A stretch of 64,000 nucleotides of DNA from assembly GCA_000242935.3 (NCBI GenBank), contig CP007053.1, positions 6,867,001-6,931,000 of the forward strand, read 5' to 3'. Both the position numbers and the translations under genes were made by a program. A model generated the notes under the pieces. The model made no database searches and was not told the DNA's origin. It saw only the letters and a list, made by a program, of their open reading frames with translations. Position 1 is the stretch's first letter. Each line of letters starts with the position of its first letter. Origin of the DNA: Opitutaceae bacterium TAV5. GTDB taxonomy: Bacteria > Verrucomicrobiota > Verrucomicrobiia > Opitutales > Opitutaceae. Shown piece after piece: positions 10,022 through 18,398 of the stretch.

Positions 10022-11815
10022 TCATCGTCCTCGTGCTATCGGGGCGATGTCGGCGGTCACCAGCACCAGAGAAATCACCGGTGTGGCCTCATCCGGAGTT
10101 GCCACAGCCGGTATCACGGCGCCCGAACCGAGGATTCGTTTTTTTGGACCGCAATTCAACACGACGGTTTCTCCCGAATTCAGATTCACGATCGCCGTCA
10201 CCGTTCGCACGGAAAATACCGGAGTGAGCGGTGCGTTCCAGGGTATGGGTTTCCCATCCAGCGAAATCCCCTCGGTCGTCGGCAAAACGGGACCCACCTC
10301 ATCCAGTTCGAGGAAACCCTCGAACTCCCTGCACGTCGGAGTCACATCCAGTTCAAGCGAACCGTCCGCCTTGATCTGCGACATTACCCTCAGCTCCACT
10401 CCGACAAGCCGCCCTTCAAATCCGTCAGGCAGCCAGTCAGTGCCAGCGGGATTCTTTTCCCAACGGGCCGGATAACGCAGTTCCTGGCCGATACTCATGT
10501 GAGCCGGCTGCCCTGCGGTCACTGTGACCGTGGGCGAAGACATTATCTCCACGCCTTTCAGGGTTTTCAGCGCGGCGAAGACGGACGCCGTTTGCTCTCG
10601 CGTCAACACGCCGACAACCCCGCCCGGCGGCGGCAACGTGCCTTTCACAAGAGCGTCCAGGGCGCTTGCACCTGAGGGTACTTCCCCGATTTCAACGAAA
10701 CGAGCCCGCACCACGATACTCGGCCGATCGGTAGCCGTGGACCCCATGGATGCTTTTTCACCGGGCGTAGCCGGTTTTGGCCCGTCGCGCACCTCCACCG
10801 CCGAGCACCCGACAAGCGCCATCAGCGCCACCAACGACGTCAGCGCCACCAGCAAACGATGCACCGGACGCCGGTTGCTCCCTTCGCTCATGATGCCCAG
10901 AACCCGGGTTTCGAGCGTGGAGCGTTCGGCCATCGCCACGGCTGCGCCAAACCGGCGTCTTCCCGATTCACGCGCCGCTGTCACCAGTTCCATGGCATAG
11001 GCCTCCGTCGACACGCCCGCCGCGAGCACGCGATCATCACAAGCCTGCTCCTGCGCGAGGCGCGCCCGGCGAGCGCCCAGCCACACCAGCGGATTCGGCC
11101 AATACAACGCGCACGCCACCTGGCAGCACAATCGCGCCAGGCAATCCCGCCGCTTCACGTGTGCGAGTTCATGACGCAGCACCAGCGAGAGTCGTTCTTC
11201 CGTCCACCCGCACGCCCCGGCTGGCAACATCACCACCGGCCTCCATATTCCCCATGTCATCGCCACACGACAGTCCCTCGTCATGCGCAACCGCACCCTC
11301 CGGCTGATTCCGCCTTCGGTAGCAATCCGGCCAACCAATGCAACCACCCGTGCGTCGCGGACCCGCTCGCTGCGCCGTCGGCACAGGTGCCACAACCTCA
11401 CACGCCCGGCGACTCCCGATCCCAGCAACATTGCCGCTCCCGCCAGCCACACACCGGTCAGCCCCGCCTGCCATGCAGACGCGTGCCACTCGCTGGTGAC
11501 TGGTGCCGGAGTGGCGACGGTCTCCGGCGACCCGGAAGATGCGGACGCCACCTGCGGCAATTCAGGGTCGACTGCGGGAAACCCCAACACGAGCGTCACG
11601 CCTCCTCCGGTCTCCCTGTTCGCCGCTATCCGGGAAACCAGCGCGGTCGTTACTGGTATCAATAAAATAATGACGAATGCAGCCAGCCAGATCATGTGCC
11701 GGCTCGCCGCCGACGCATTGCGCCACACCTGCGTGACCAGCAACGCCAGCAAAAGGACGACAGTGCTCTTCAGCATCAAATCCGGCAGGAGAGAAAAATA
11801 ACTCTGGAGGTTCAT
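10022..11815 (-). CDS. BlaR1/MecR1-like M56 metallopeptidase with secretin-like C-terminal domain
   Basis: 597 residues. Four membrane segments (about 13-30, 38-60, 116-136, 320-337) surround a cytoplasmic zinc protease domain with HELAH at 215-219 and the downstream glutamate in QEQACD (256), as in BlaR1, which cleaves its partner repressor when its sensor is engaged. The expected C-terminal penicillin-binding sensor is missing. Instead residues about 350-597 look like the C-domain of type II/III secretins or pilotin-like proteins (TVTVTAGQPAHMSIGQEL, TVTAIVNLNSGETVVLN, ISLVLVTADI). The blaI-like gene lies 59 bases upstream on the same strand. The tail assignment is by pattern only. Confidence 0.85.
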   Translation of the reverse strand: MNLQSYFSLLPDLMLKSTVVLLLALLVTQVWRNASAASRHMIWLAAFVIILLIPVTTALVSRIAANRETGGGVTLVLGFPAVDPELPQVASASSGSPETVATPAPVTSEWHASAWQAGLTGVWLAGAAMLLGSGVAGRVRLWHLCRRRSERVRDARVVALVGRIATEGGISRRVRLRMTRDCRVAMTWGIWRPVVMLPAGACGWTEERLSLVLRHELAHVKRRDCLARLCCQVACALYWPNPLVWLGARRARLAQEQACDDRVLAAGVSTEAYAMELVTAARESGRRRFGAAVAMAERSTLETRVLGIMSEGSNRRPVHRLLVALTSLVALMALVGCSAVEVRDGPKPATPGEKASMGSTATDRPSIVVRARFVEIGEVPSGASALDALVKGTLPPPGGVVGVLTREQTASVFAALKTLKGVEIMSSPTVTVTAGQPAHMSIGQELRYPARWEKNPAGTDWLPDGFEGRLVGVELRVMSQIKADGSLELDVTPTCREFEGFLELDEVGPVLPTTEGISLDGKPIPWNAPLTPVFSVRTVTAIVNLNSGETVVLNCGPKKRILGSGAVIPAVATPDEATPVISLVLVTADIAPIARGR

Positions 11816-11874
11816 CGGGCCAAGGGGGCGAAGAGGGACAGTGGATCGGAAAACAGGCGAAAAAGCGGAAGGGA

Positions 11875-12255
11875 TTATCGGGATCTGGCTTTTTTTATGA
11901 TCGCCTCGATCCGGTTCAGTTCTTCCGGATCCAGCTTGCCATCGTCCGCATCCACCAGCGCGGCGACCGCACTGGCGAGCGAACCTTCGAAAAACGTGCT
12001 GACCACCCGCTTCAAGGCCGACCGCCTCGCCTGCTCCGGCGCCTGGGTGGGCAGGTAGATATAGCGCGGACCGTCCTCGCGGTGTTTCAGGAAGCCCTTT
12101 TCTTCGAGAATGCGCAACAGGGCACGCACCGCAGAATAACCGGGCGCCTCGGGCAGGGCGGCCTGAACATCGGCTGCAGTCGCTTCGCTCCGGCTGAAGA
12201 TGATATCCATGATCTGGCGTTCGCGTCGGGTGAGGTGCTCGGGCTTCAACTTCAT
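11875..12255 (-). CDS. BlaI/MecI/CopY-family transcriptional repressor
   Basis: 126 residues, the family length. The winged-helix DNA-binding part covers about residues 8-75 (LTRREREQIMD-like start, here TRRERQIMDIIFSR, then SAVRALLRILEEKGFLKHRED). The C-terminal part is the dimerisation segment, where the cognate M56 peptidase normally cuts. It is the first gene of a two-gene unit with the M56 peptidase, the usual order of such sensor-repressor pairs. Two inverted-repeat sites over and upstream of its start suggest autoregulation. The stimulus is not necessarily a beta-lactam, since no beta-lactamase is nearby. Confidence 0.92.
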   Translation of the reverse strand: MKLKPEHLTRRERQIMDIIFSRSEATAADVQAALPEAPGYSAVRALLRILEEKGFLKHREDGPRYIYLPTQAPEQARRSALKRVVSTFFEGSLASAVAALVDADDGKLDPEELNRIEAIIKKARSR

Positions 12256-12270
12256 GCTATTTTTTTAGCA
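12255..12270. promoter_or_regulatory. Candidate BlaI-type operator 1
   Basis: TGCTATTTTTTTAGCA, an inverted repeat with 5-bp arms (TGCTA/TAGCA) that touches the start codon of the repressor gene. The second copy is 45 bases upstream. Confidence 0.6.
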
Positions 12271-12299
12271 CACGATCCTCCGCCGACGTCAAGTCGATA

Positions 12300-12315
12300 T
12301 GCTAATTTTTTAGCA
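12300..12315. promoter_or_regulatory. Candidate BlaI-type operator 2
   Basis: TGCTAATTTTTTAGCA, an inverted repeat with 6-bp arms. It matches operator 1 in 15 of 16 positions and lies in the promoter region of the repressor-peptidase unit. Confidence 0.6.
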
Positions 12316-12387
12316 TTCCATCTGGATTTATAGTTATGACCCTGTTGCCTTCAGCCCCGAAATCGGGAGAGCCACCGATTCCACCTC

Positions 12388-12774
12388 TCATCCTTTCGCC
12401 GACCTGGAACGCTTCACCTTCGCCAGGGTTTTCTGGCAGATCTCCATGTCGCGGGGAATGTCGCCGTACTCGTCATGGCACCGGATAATCGCCTCCGCCG
12501 CCCAGCGCAGGATTTCCGCCACCTCATGCTCCTTCCCTCCATGGGCAACCCTGTCCGTGTCATCACCGCCATCCACGAAAAAAATCTTTGCCAAAAAATT
12601 CGTCGACTGGTGCACCGCTCCCCGCCGGTCCGGATCCCGGTCGTCCGCCCCTGCCCGGTCGGTGTGATTCCGGTTGCCCGTCTCCGGATTATCGGCGGTC
12701 TTGTTCACATGGGAGCCAAATACATACCATCCGCCAAAGACCGGAAAGCCGACCGACGTTTTCAGCTGAAACAA
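12388..12774 (-). CDS. Hypothetical protein
   Basis: 128 residues, not recognised. The C-terminal half reads like a real soluble protein (EVAEILRWAAEAIIRCHDEYGDIP, then a basic KVKRSRSAKG end); the N-terminal half is unusual. An overlapping plus-strand frame ending at 12840 has a lysine-rich tail and could be the true gene instead. Only one of the two is likely to be real. Confidence 0.35.
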   Translation of the reverse strand: MFQLKTSVGFPVFGGWYVFGSHVNKTADNPETGNRNHTDRAGADDRDPDRRGAVHQSTNFLAKIFFVDGGDDTDRVAHGGKEHEVAEILRWAAEAIIRCHDEYGDIPRDMEICQKTLAKVKRSRSAKG

Positions 12775-12924
12775 AGCCAGCTGCCCAAGCTCAAAAAGGC
12801 GACCGGCAACCCGCCCGCCAAGAAGCGCAAGAAAAAGTAATGCCGGGCATCACCGGCGACAGAGCCGGACACACCGGCCGGGCGCCGCCCCGGATTGTCA
12901 TGAAACCCGGATACACATCCTTGC

Positions 12925-13578
12925 TCAACCGGACCGGAAACCCAGCGCCTCCAGTTCGTCCAGCTGAAATGGCGCGCTCTCCAGCACGTCGTGCACCAGG
13001 GTCAATGCCTCCGCCCGGGACGGCGCCTCGCACAAGGCTGCTCCGTCGTCGCGATCATGCAGGTACACTCTCCACACGCCGGTAGAAACGTCATCGGCAG
13101 TCTGAAACACCGAACCGTGCAGGTAATTGCCCGGCAGGCCGGGATTCGGACCGGCTCCCGGCACCAGGAACAGGGAATGCACCGGATCGTGCACCGCTTC
13201 GGCTCCATGCCTGGCCCGGTGATGGATCCGGCGAGCCACGACCAGCGCCCGGCACTCCTCCGCCTTTTCCCGCAAAGCCTCCGGCAACGACACCACATAG
13301 CGGCCAAAAATCTCCGCGTCGGGCTCCAGCGCGCCCTCCTCCACCGTTCCCGCCAGGAACGCCTCAAGATTATGGGCATAAAACGAAGGCAGCCCCGCCA
13401 GGGATCGCACCGTCACATAACCCCCCTTGTGATCGGCCGACGCGTACACCTGGTGCGAGGCGCACAGGCGGGCCAGCGCGTCCTGCCAGGCCGGCGTATG
13501 CGGCACCGCGCCCACGGGGCTGTGCTCGATCAGTTCAAGGACGGTATTATCCATTTGGGCCAGAGGTGAGGGAAGCAT
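12925..13578 (-). CDS. Conserved-looking hypothetical protein
   Basis: 217 residues from the ATG at 13578, or 209 from 13554 (MDNTVLELIEHSPVG). No known domain was recognised. It is acidic and soluble with no signal peptide or membrane segment. Distinctive pieces are an internal stretch EALREKAEECRALVVARRIHHRARHG and a histidine-rich centre. It stands alone, upstream of and divergent from the Rrf2 gene. Confidence 0.6.
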   Translation of the reverse strand: MLPSPLAQMDNTVLELIEHSPVGAVPHTPAWQDALARLCASHQVYASADHKGGYVTVRSLAGLPSFYAHNLEAFLAGTVEEGALEPDAEIFGRYVVSLPEALREKAEECRALVVARRIHHRARHGAEAVHDPVHSLFLVPGAGPNPGLPGNYLHGSVFQTADDVSTGVWRVYLHDRDDGAALCEAPSRAEALTLVHDVLESAPFQLDELEALGFRSG

Positions 13579-13806
13579 GATGCCGTCTTATGACCGACTC
13601 CGCCGGCCAACACGAGGCCTATCCACCGCTTGCCCCCGGGGGGGGAGTTGGCGAAGGCCTGCCCTCCCCGCCGGAATGATCTCTGCCATATCCGGGGACA
13701 GGGAAACTCCCGGCCCTGACGGTGCGAAACGTCGTCCGCAGGAGCCCTCGCCGGCCCTCCGCCCGGCACACAGACGTGAACCGGCGCTTGACAGCCCGAC
13801 AATAAA

Positions 13807-13823
13807 GTAACAATCTCGGTTAC
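13807..13823. promoter_or_regulatory. Candidate Rrf2 operator in front of the rrf2 gene
   Basis: GTAAC-N7-GTTAC, followed directly by CATTAAAG and the ATG at 13831. A close copy (GTAAC-N7-GTTTC, followed by CATTAAAA) lies before the azoreductase gene, which supports one regulator acting on both. Confidence 0.5.
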
Positions 13824-13830
13824 ATTAAAG

Positions 13831-14265
13831 ATGAGTGGCAATTCCAGATTCGCCGTCAGCGTGCATGTGCTCGCCTACCTCGCCTACAAGGCGGGCCCGT
13901 CGGTCACATCCGCCGAGATCGCGTCGAGTGTCGACACCAATCCGGTCGTCATCCGCCGGCTGCTCTCCGCCCTGGCAAAGGCTCGTCTGGTGGTCGCGCA
14001 CAAAGGCGCTTCGGGCGGTTTCAGCCTGACCAGCGCACCGGCCAACATCACCTTGCTCGATATTCATCGCGCCGTTGAACCGCAACCCGACCACAGCCTC
14101 GCGCGCTTTGCTCCCAACCACAAGTGCCCCGTCGGCGCGCGCATCGAAACCATCCTTCGCACCGCCTTCTTCAAGGCGCAGGCCGGCATGGAAGCCGAAC
14201 TCGCCCGCATCTCGCTCGACGACATTCTCCAGCAGCTCAAATCCGTCTGCACAGGCAAGCACTGA
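13831..14265 (+). CDS. Rrf2-family transcriptional regulator
   Basis: 144 residues. The winged helix covers about residues 1-85: FAVSVHVLAYLAYK, VTSAEIASSVDTNPVVIRRLLSALAKARLV and GGFSLTSAPANITLLDIHRAVE, all standard for Rrf2. It lacks the three spaced cysteines of the iron-sulfur regulator IscR; only one cysteine lies in the effector region (KCPVGARI), so it is more like the redox- or thiol-responsive YwnA/YwgB type. It is followed after 70 bases by an azoreductase gene, and shared operator-like sites suggest it controls that gene and itself. Confidence 0.92.
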   Translation: MSGNSRFAVSVHVLAYLAYKAGPSVTSAEIASSVDTNPVVIRRLLSALAKARLVVAHKGASGGFSLTSAPANITLLDIHRAVEPQPDHSLARFAPNHKCPVGARIETILRTAFFKAQAGMEAELARISLDDILQQLKSVCTGKH

Positions 14266-14284
14266 CATTTTTTTGAGCAGAAAT

Positions 14285-14301
14285 GTAACCATTTCTGTTT
14301 C
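14285..14301. promoter_or_regulatory. Candidate Rrf2 operator in front of azoR
   Basis: GTAAC-N7-GTTTC followed by CATTAAAA, closely matching the site at 13807-13823. It lies 35 bases before the azoreductase start. Confidence 0.45.
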
Positions 14302-14335
14302 ATTAAAACCCAACCAACATCCATCCATCGTCATC

Positions 14336-14971
14336 ATGAATACCAACACCACCACTCCCGTCCTCCTCCACATCGACGCCAGCCCGCGTGGCGAGCGCTC
14401 GCACAGCCGCCGGCTCGGCCGCGACTTCAACGCCGCATGGCAATCGGCCCATCCCGAAGGCCGCATCGTCAACCGCGATCTCGGCCACGAGCCGCCGCCT
14501 TTTGTAACCGAAGCCTGGGTCGAAGGCGCCTTCACCGCTCCCGCTGGACATTCGCCCGGCGCACGCGAGGCGATCCTCAAATCCGACGCGCTGGTCGACG
14601 AACTGCTCGCCGCCTCCGAAATCGTGATCACCACGCCGATCTATAATCTTTCCCTCCCCGCCGTCCTCAAGGCATGGATCGACCAGATCGTGCGCGTCGG
14701 CCGTACCTTTTCGATGGGGTCCGATGGCTACAAGGGCCACGCCAAAGCCCGGCGCGTTACCATCATCGTCGCCAGCGGCAGCGACTTCCGTCCCGACGGA
14801 CCGAACGGCTCGTACAATTTCATCGAGCCCTACCTGCGCGGCGTCCTTGGCTTCATCGGGCTCACCGATGTGCAGTTCATCTACGCGCACAGCCTCAACG
14901 ACGGCAATCCGCAGCGCGAAGCCTCGCTGGCCGAGGCGCAGGCCGCCGTGCAACAGCTTGCCGCAGCCTGA
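14336..14971 (+). CDS. azoR: FMN-dependent NADH azoreductase (NQO/AzoR family)
   Basis: 211 residues from the ATG at 14336, close to E. coli AzoR (201 aa). These flavoproteins reduce quinones and azo compounds with NADH and protect against thiol and quinone stress. The flavodoxin-like fold shows in the first strand VLLHIDASPRGERSHSRRLG (phosphate-binding loop for FMN), in TTPIYNLSLPAVLKAWIDQIVRVGRTF and in IIVASGSDF. The start places the first strand at residue 9, as usual. It is probably controlled by the Rrf2 regulator just upstream. Confidence 0.93.
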   Translation: MNTNTTTPVLLHIDASPRGERSHSRRLGRDFNAAWQSAHPEGRIVNRDLGHEPPPFVTEAWVEGAFTAPAGHSPGAREAILKSDALVDELLAASEIVITTPIYNLSLPAVLKAWIDQIVRVGRTFSMGSDGYKGHAKARRVTIIVASGSDFRPDGPNGSYNFIEPYLRGVLGFIGLTDVQFIYAHSLNDGNPQREASLAEAQAAVQQLAAA

Positions 14972-15027
14972 TTGCGGAAACGTCGCACGCTTGCCCTCGC
15001 CCGCCAGATGTCATCCGCTGGCGGGCG

Positions 15028-18000
15028 ATGTCGTTCTACGCCGATCTGCACATCCACTCCAAATACTCCCGCGCCACCAGCGGGGACCTCGATTTCTACC
15101 ACCTCGCGCTCTGGGCAAAGAAAAAGGGCATCCGCGTCGTCGGCACCGGTGATTTCACCCATCCCGCCTGGATGGCCGCGATCAAGGACGAACTCGTGCC
15201 CGCCGAACCCGGCCTCTTCCGCCTGCGCGACGATCTCGAAGCCGCCGTCAACGCCGGAATCGGCCCGTGCGCCGCCGCAGCCGCGCCGGTCCGCTTCCTC
15301 CTCGAGGTGGAAATCTCCACCATCTACAAACAGGGCGACAAGGTCCGCAAGGTTCACCACCTCCTCTACGCGCCCGACATCGCCAGCGCCGAACGCATGA
15401 CGGGCCGCCTCGCTCGCATCGGCAACCTCGCCTCCGACGGCCGCCCCATCCTCGGCCTCAACTCCCGCGACCTGCTCGAAATCTGCCTGAGCGCCGGCGA
15501 AGGCTGTTACCTCATCCCGGCCCACATCTGGACGCCGTGGTTCAGCGTCTTCGGTTCCAAGTCCGGTTTCGACCGCCTGGAGGAATGCTATGGCGACCTC
15601 TCCTCCCACATCTTCGCGCTCGAAACCGGCCTTTCCTCCGATCCGGCCATGAACTGGCAGCTCTCGATGCTCGACGGTTATCAACTCGTATCCAGTTCCG
15701 ACGCACACTCGCCCGGCAACCTCGGACGCGAAGCCAGCCGTTTCGACTGTGCGATGGATTATTTCGCCATCCGCGACGCCCTCGCCACCGGCCGCGGCTA
15801 CGCCGGCTCGGTCGAATTTTTCCCCGAGGAAGGCAAGTACCACATGGACGGCCACCGCGCCTGCAACTTTCGCTGCGAGCCGGAGGAATCGCGCCGCCTC
15901 GGCGGCAAATGCCCCGTCTGCGGTGCGCCGCTCACGCTCGGCGTGCACTACCGCGTGCTCGAACTCGCCGATCGCGCCGAACCGCAAAAACCCGCCGGGG
16001 CCGCGCCCTTCCGCAGTTTCATCCCGCTGCCCGAAGTGCTGGGGGAAATCCACGGAACCGGCTCCAAAAGCAAAACCGTGCGCACCGCCTGGGAGCAAGC
16101 CATCGCCCGTCTCGGTCCCGAACTCGACGTGCTCGGCGACCTGCCCGTTGACGAAATCGGCCGCGCCACCTCGCCGCTCCTGGCGGAGGCGATCCGCCGC
16201 ATGCGCGCCGGCGAGGTCATCCGCGAAGGCGGCTTCGACGGCGAGTACGGCGTCATCCGCGTCTTCAAACCCGGAGAAGTCGAAGCCACCCAATCTGTCG
16301 GCGTGCTCTTCGACCTGCCCGAGCCGGTGAAACCGAGAAAAAGTGGCGCGGGCGTCTCGCCCGCAACTCCGTGGCCCGGGCTTCCAGCCCGCGATTCCGA
16401 AGCGGGCGGGACGCCCGTGCCCCATGATCGGGAGGCCTGTGCCCCATCAGAGGCAGGGATACCCATCGCACATTCCCCGTCCCCCCACCCCCTTCTCGCC
16501 GGCCTCGACCCCGACCAGCGCGCCGCCGCCTCCATCGTCTCCGGCCCCCTTCTCATCATCGCCGGTCCCGGCACCGGCAAGACCCGCACGCTCACCCATC
16601 GCATCGCGCACCTGATCGCCGACCATGACGTGCCACCCGAATCCTGCCTCGCCATCACCTTCACCCGCCGCGCCGCCGGCGAAATGCGCGAACGCCTCCA
16701 ACACCTCCTCCCCGACGGACGCGGCGCCCGCGTCCCGGTGACGACTTTCCACGCCCTCGGCCTCACCATTCTCCGCGAGCAACAGGCCAGACTCGGTCTC
16801 GGCGCCCCGCTCCGCGTCGCCGGCGAACGCGAGGCACTCGACCTCGCCCGCGAAATCCTCGGTGTCTCCGCCGCCGACGCCCGCCGCCTGCTTGCCGACC
16901 GCGCCGCCATTCCCGCCGCCTGGACGCAGGCCATGCGCGCCCGCGGGCTCGTGGATTTCGACGACCTCATCGCGCTCACGGTCGATCTCCTCGCCGCCGA
17001 TCCCGAACTCGCCGCACATTACCGCGCCCGCTGGCCGCACCTCTCCATCGACGAGTATCAGGACGTGGACGAACGCCAGTATCAGTTAGTCAACTACCTG
17101 ACAGACGTGGCGCGGGCGTCCCGCCCGCATTCGGAAGGAGAAAGCGCACCGGACGCCCGCGCCACATCACCCGCCTCCAGCCTCTGCGCCATCGGCGACC
17201 CCGACCAGGCGATCTACGGCTTCCGCGGCACCGATGTCCGCTTTTTCCAGCAATTCCGGACCGATCATCCCGGCGCGCACGTCGTGCAGCTCACGCGTAA
17301 CTACCGCTCCGCCCGCCTCATCGTCGAAGCCGCCTTGCAGGCCGTCGCGCCCACCACGCTCGTGCGCGACCGCGCCCTGCACGCGCAGAACGCCGACGCC
17401 ACCCGTCTCACGCTGCGCGAGTGCGGCACCGACCGCGCCGAGGCCGAATTTGTCGTCGAAACCATCGAACGCCTCCTCGGCGGCACCAGCCTCACCTCCT
17501 TCGACACCGGCCGCGCCAGCGGCACCGTCGCGCCGACGCACTACGCCTTCAACGATATCGCCATCCTCTACCGCACCGACGCACAAACCCCGTCGCTCGT
17601 CGAGGCGCTCGCCCGCTCCGGCATTCCCTTCCAGAAACGCGCCCACGGCCCGCTCTCCGCGCACGCCACCGTGCAGGCACTCGTCACCCGAATCAAGACC
17701 CTCCCGCCCGACGCCCCGTTGGCCGAACGCCTCGCGCAGGCCTCGACCGCGCTCGCGCTCGCCGACCAACCCGACGCCGACCTGCGCGCCATCACCGACG
17801 CGCTGCGTCCGCTCGCCGAAAAACACGGTGCCGACCTCGACGCCTTCCGGAGCGAACTCGCGCTCGGCGTGGATGTGGACCTGCACGATGCCCGTGCCGA
17901 GCGTGTATCGCTGCTCACGCTACACGCCGCCAAGGGTCTTGAGTTCCGCGTCGTCTTTCTCGTCGGCTGCGAAGACGGCCTGCTGCCTCACCGATTCGGC

Positions 18001-18243
18001 TTCAGCGATACCGACAGCGACGCCGAAGCCGACATCGCCGAAGAGCGCCGCCTGTTTTTTGTGGGCCTCACCCGCGCGAAGGAGCGCCTCTTCCTCACGC
18101 ACGCCCGCCGCCGCCACTGGCAGGGCGCGTTGCGCGACCGTTATCCGTCGCTCTTCCTGCGCGACATCCGCGATACCCACCTCGACCGCCACCGCGAGGA
18201 GCCGCCCGCCGCGCCACGCGCCCGGCAACTGGATCTGTTCTGA
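15028..18243 (+). CDS. Endonuclease Q-like PHP domain fused to UvrD/Rep-type helicase
   Basis: 1071 residues. Residues 1-420 resemble endonuclease Q, which nicks DNA 5' of deaminated bases: a PHP metal site (ADLHIHSKYS, GTGDFTHP, SSSDAHSPGN) and a four-cysteine zinc element (CNFRC near 279, CPVC near 295). Residues from 495 on are an SF1A helicase: Walker A AGPGTGKT (512), ITFTRRAAGEMRERL, DEYQD (675), GDPDQAIYGFRG (723), TLHAAKGLEF and VGLTRAKERLFL. The start at 15028 gives the PHP motif right at the N-terminus. Two repeat-derived stretches are read in frame, at about residues 439-478 between the modules and 694-714 between helicase motifs II and III. A role in repair of deaminated DNA is inferred. 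Confidence 0.9.
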   Translation: MSFYADLHIHSKYSRATSGDLDFYHLALWAKKKGIRVVGTGDFTHPAWMAAIKDELVPAEPGLFRLRDDLEAAVNAGIGPCAAAAAPVRFLLEVEISTIYKQGDKVRKVHHLLYAPDIASAERMTGRLARIGNLASDGRPILGLNSRDLLEICLSAGEGCYLIPAHIWTPWFSVFGSKSGFDRLEECYGDLSSHIFALETGLSSDPAMNWQLSMLDGYQLVSSSDAHSPGNLGREASRFDCAMDYFAIRDALATGRGYAGSVEFFPEEGKYHMDGHRACNFRCEPEESRRLGGKCPVCGAPLTLGVHYRVLELADRAEPQKPAGAAPFRSFIPLPEVLGEIHGTGSKSKTVRTAWEQAIARLGPELDVLGDLPVDEIGRATSPLLAEAIRRMRAGEVIREGGFDGEYGVIRVFKPGEVEATQSVGVLFDLPEPVKPRKSGAGVSPATPWPGLPARDSEAGGTPVPHDREACAPSEAGIPIAHSPSPHPLLAGLDPDQRAAASIVSGPLLIIAGPGTGKTRTLTHRIAHLIADHDVPPESCLAITFTRRAAGEMRERLQHLLPDGRGARVPVTTFHALGLTILREQQARLGLGAPLRVAGEREALDLAREILGVSAADARRLLADRAAIPAAWTQAMRARGLVDFDDLIALTVDLLAADPELAAHYRARWPHLSIDEYQDVDERQYQLVNYLTDVARASRPHSEGESAPDARATSPASSLCAIGDPDQAIYGFRGTDVRFFQQFRTDHPGAHVVQLTRNYRSARLIVEAALQAVAPTTLVRDRALHAQNADATRLTLRECGTDRAEAEFVVETIERLLGGTSLTSFDTGRASGTVAPTHYAFNDIAILYRTDAQTPSLVEALARSGIPFQKRAHGPLSAHATVQALVTRIKTLPPDAPLAERLAQASTALALADQPDADLRAITDALRPLAEKHGADLDAFRSELALGVDVDLHDARAERVSLLTLHAAKGLEFRVVFLVGCEDGLLPHRFGFSDTDSDAEADIAEERRLFFVGLTRAKERLFLTHARRRHWQGALRDRYPSLFLRDIRDTHLDRHREEPPAAPRARQLDLF
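16341..16460. repeat. Family A repeat cluster inside the EndoQ-helicase gene
   Basis: Contains GTGGCGCGGGCGTC, GTGGCCCGGGCTTCC and GGGCGGGACGCCCGTG cores, forming several hairpins. It is translated in frame as a proline- and alanine-rich linker (GAGVSPATPWPGLPARDSEA) between the endonuclease and helicase parts. Confidence 0.8.
17107..17165. repeat. Family A repeat inside the helicase, in frame
   Basis: Perfect 15-bp inverted repeat (17107-17121 and 17151-17165). It is translated as VARASRPHSEGESAPDARAT, which has no counterpart in UvrD and falls in the loop after the motif II helix. Confidence 0.85.
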
Positions 18244-18363
18244 GTCGATCAGGAGGCTATCGGCAAATGCAGGATCTGATGAACGCCGACTGGCTGTGGC
18301 TATTTGGGGATCAAGGGAATGCGGCCAAACCACCTTCGCCTCTCTCGTCTCCGTAACCGTGAT

Positions 18364-18392
18364 TTGACAGCCAGGAACACAATGAGGCATAT
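18364..18392 (+). promoter_or_regulatory. Promoter of the toxin-antitoxin operon, predicted leaderless transcript
   Basis: A perfect -35 (TTGACA, 18364-18369), 17-base spacer and -10-like GCATAT (18387-18392). The expected start of transcription falls on or next to the antitoxin ATG at 18399, which implies a leaderless message. Confidence 0.55.
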
Positions 18393-18398
18393 TGGGGC

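Noticed and set aside
12475-12840. Plus-strand frame with lysine-rich end overlapping the hypothetical gene at 12388-12774
   Set aside because: No recognisable start signal and unusual composition; kept as a possible alternative but not annotated.
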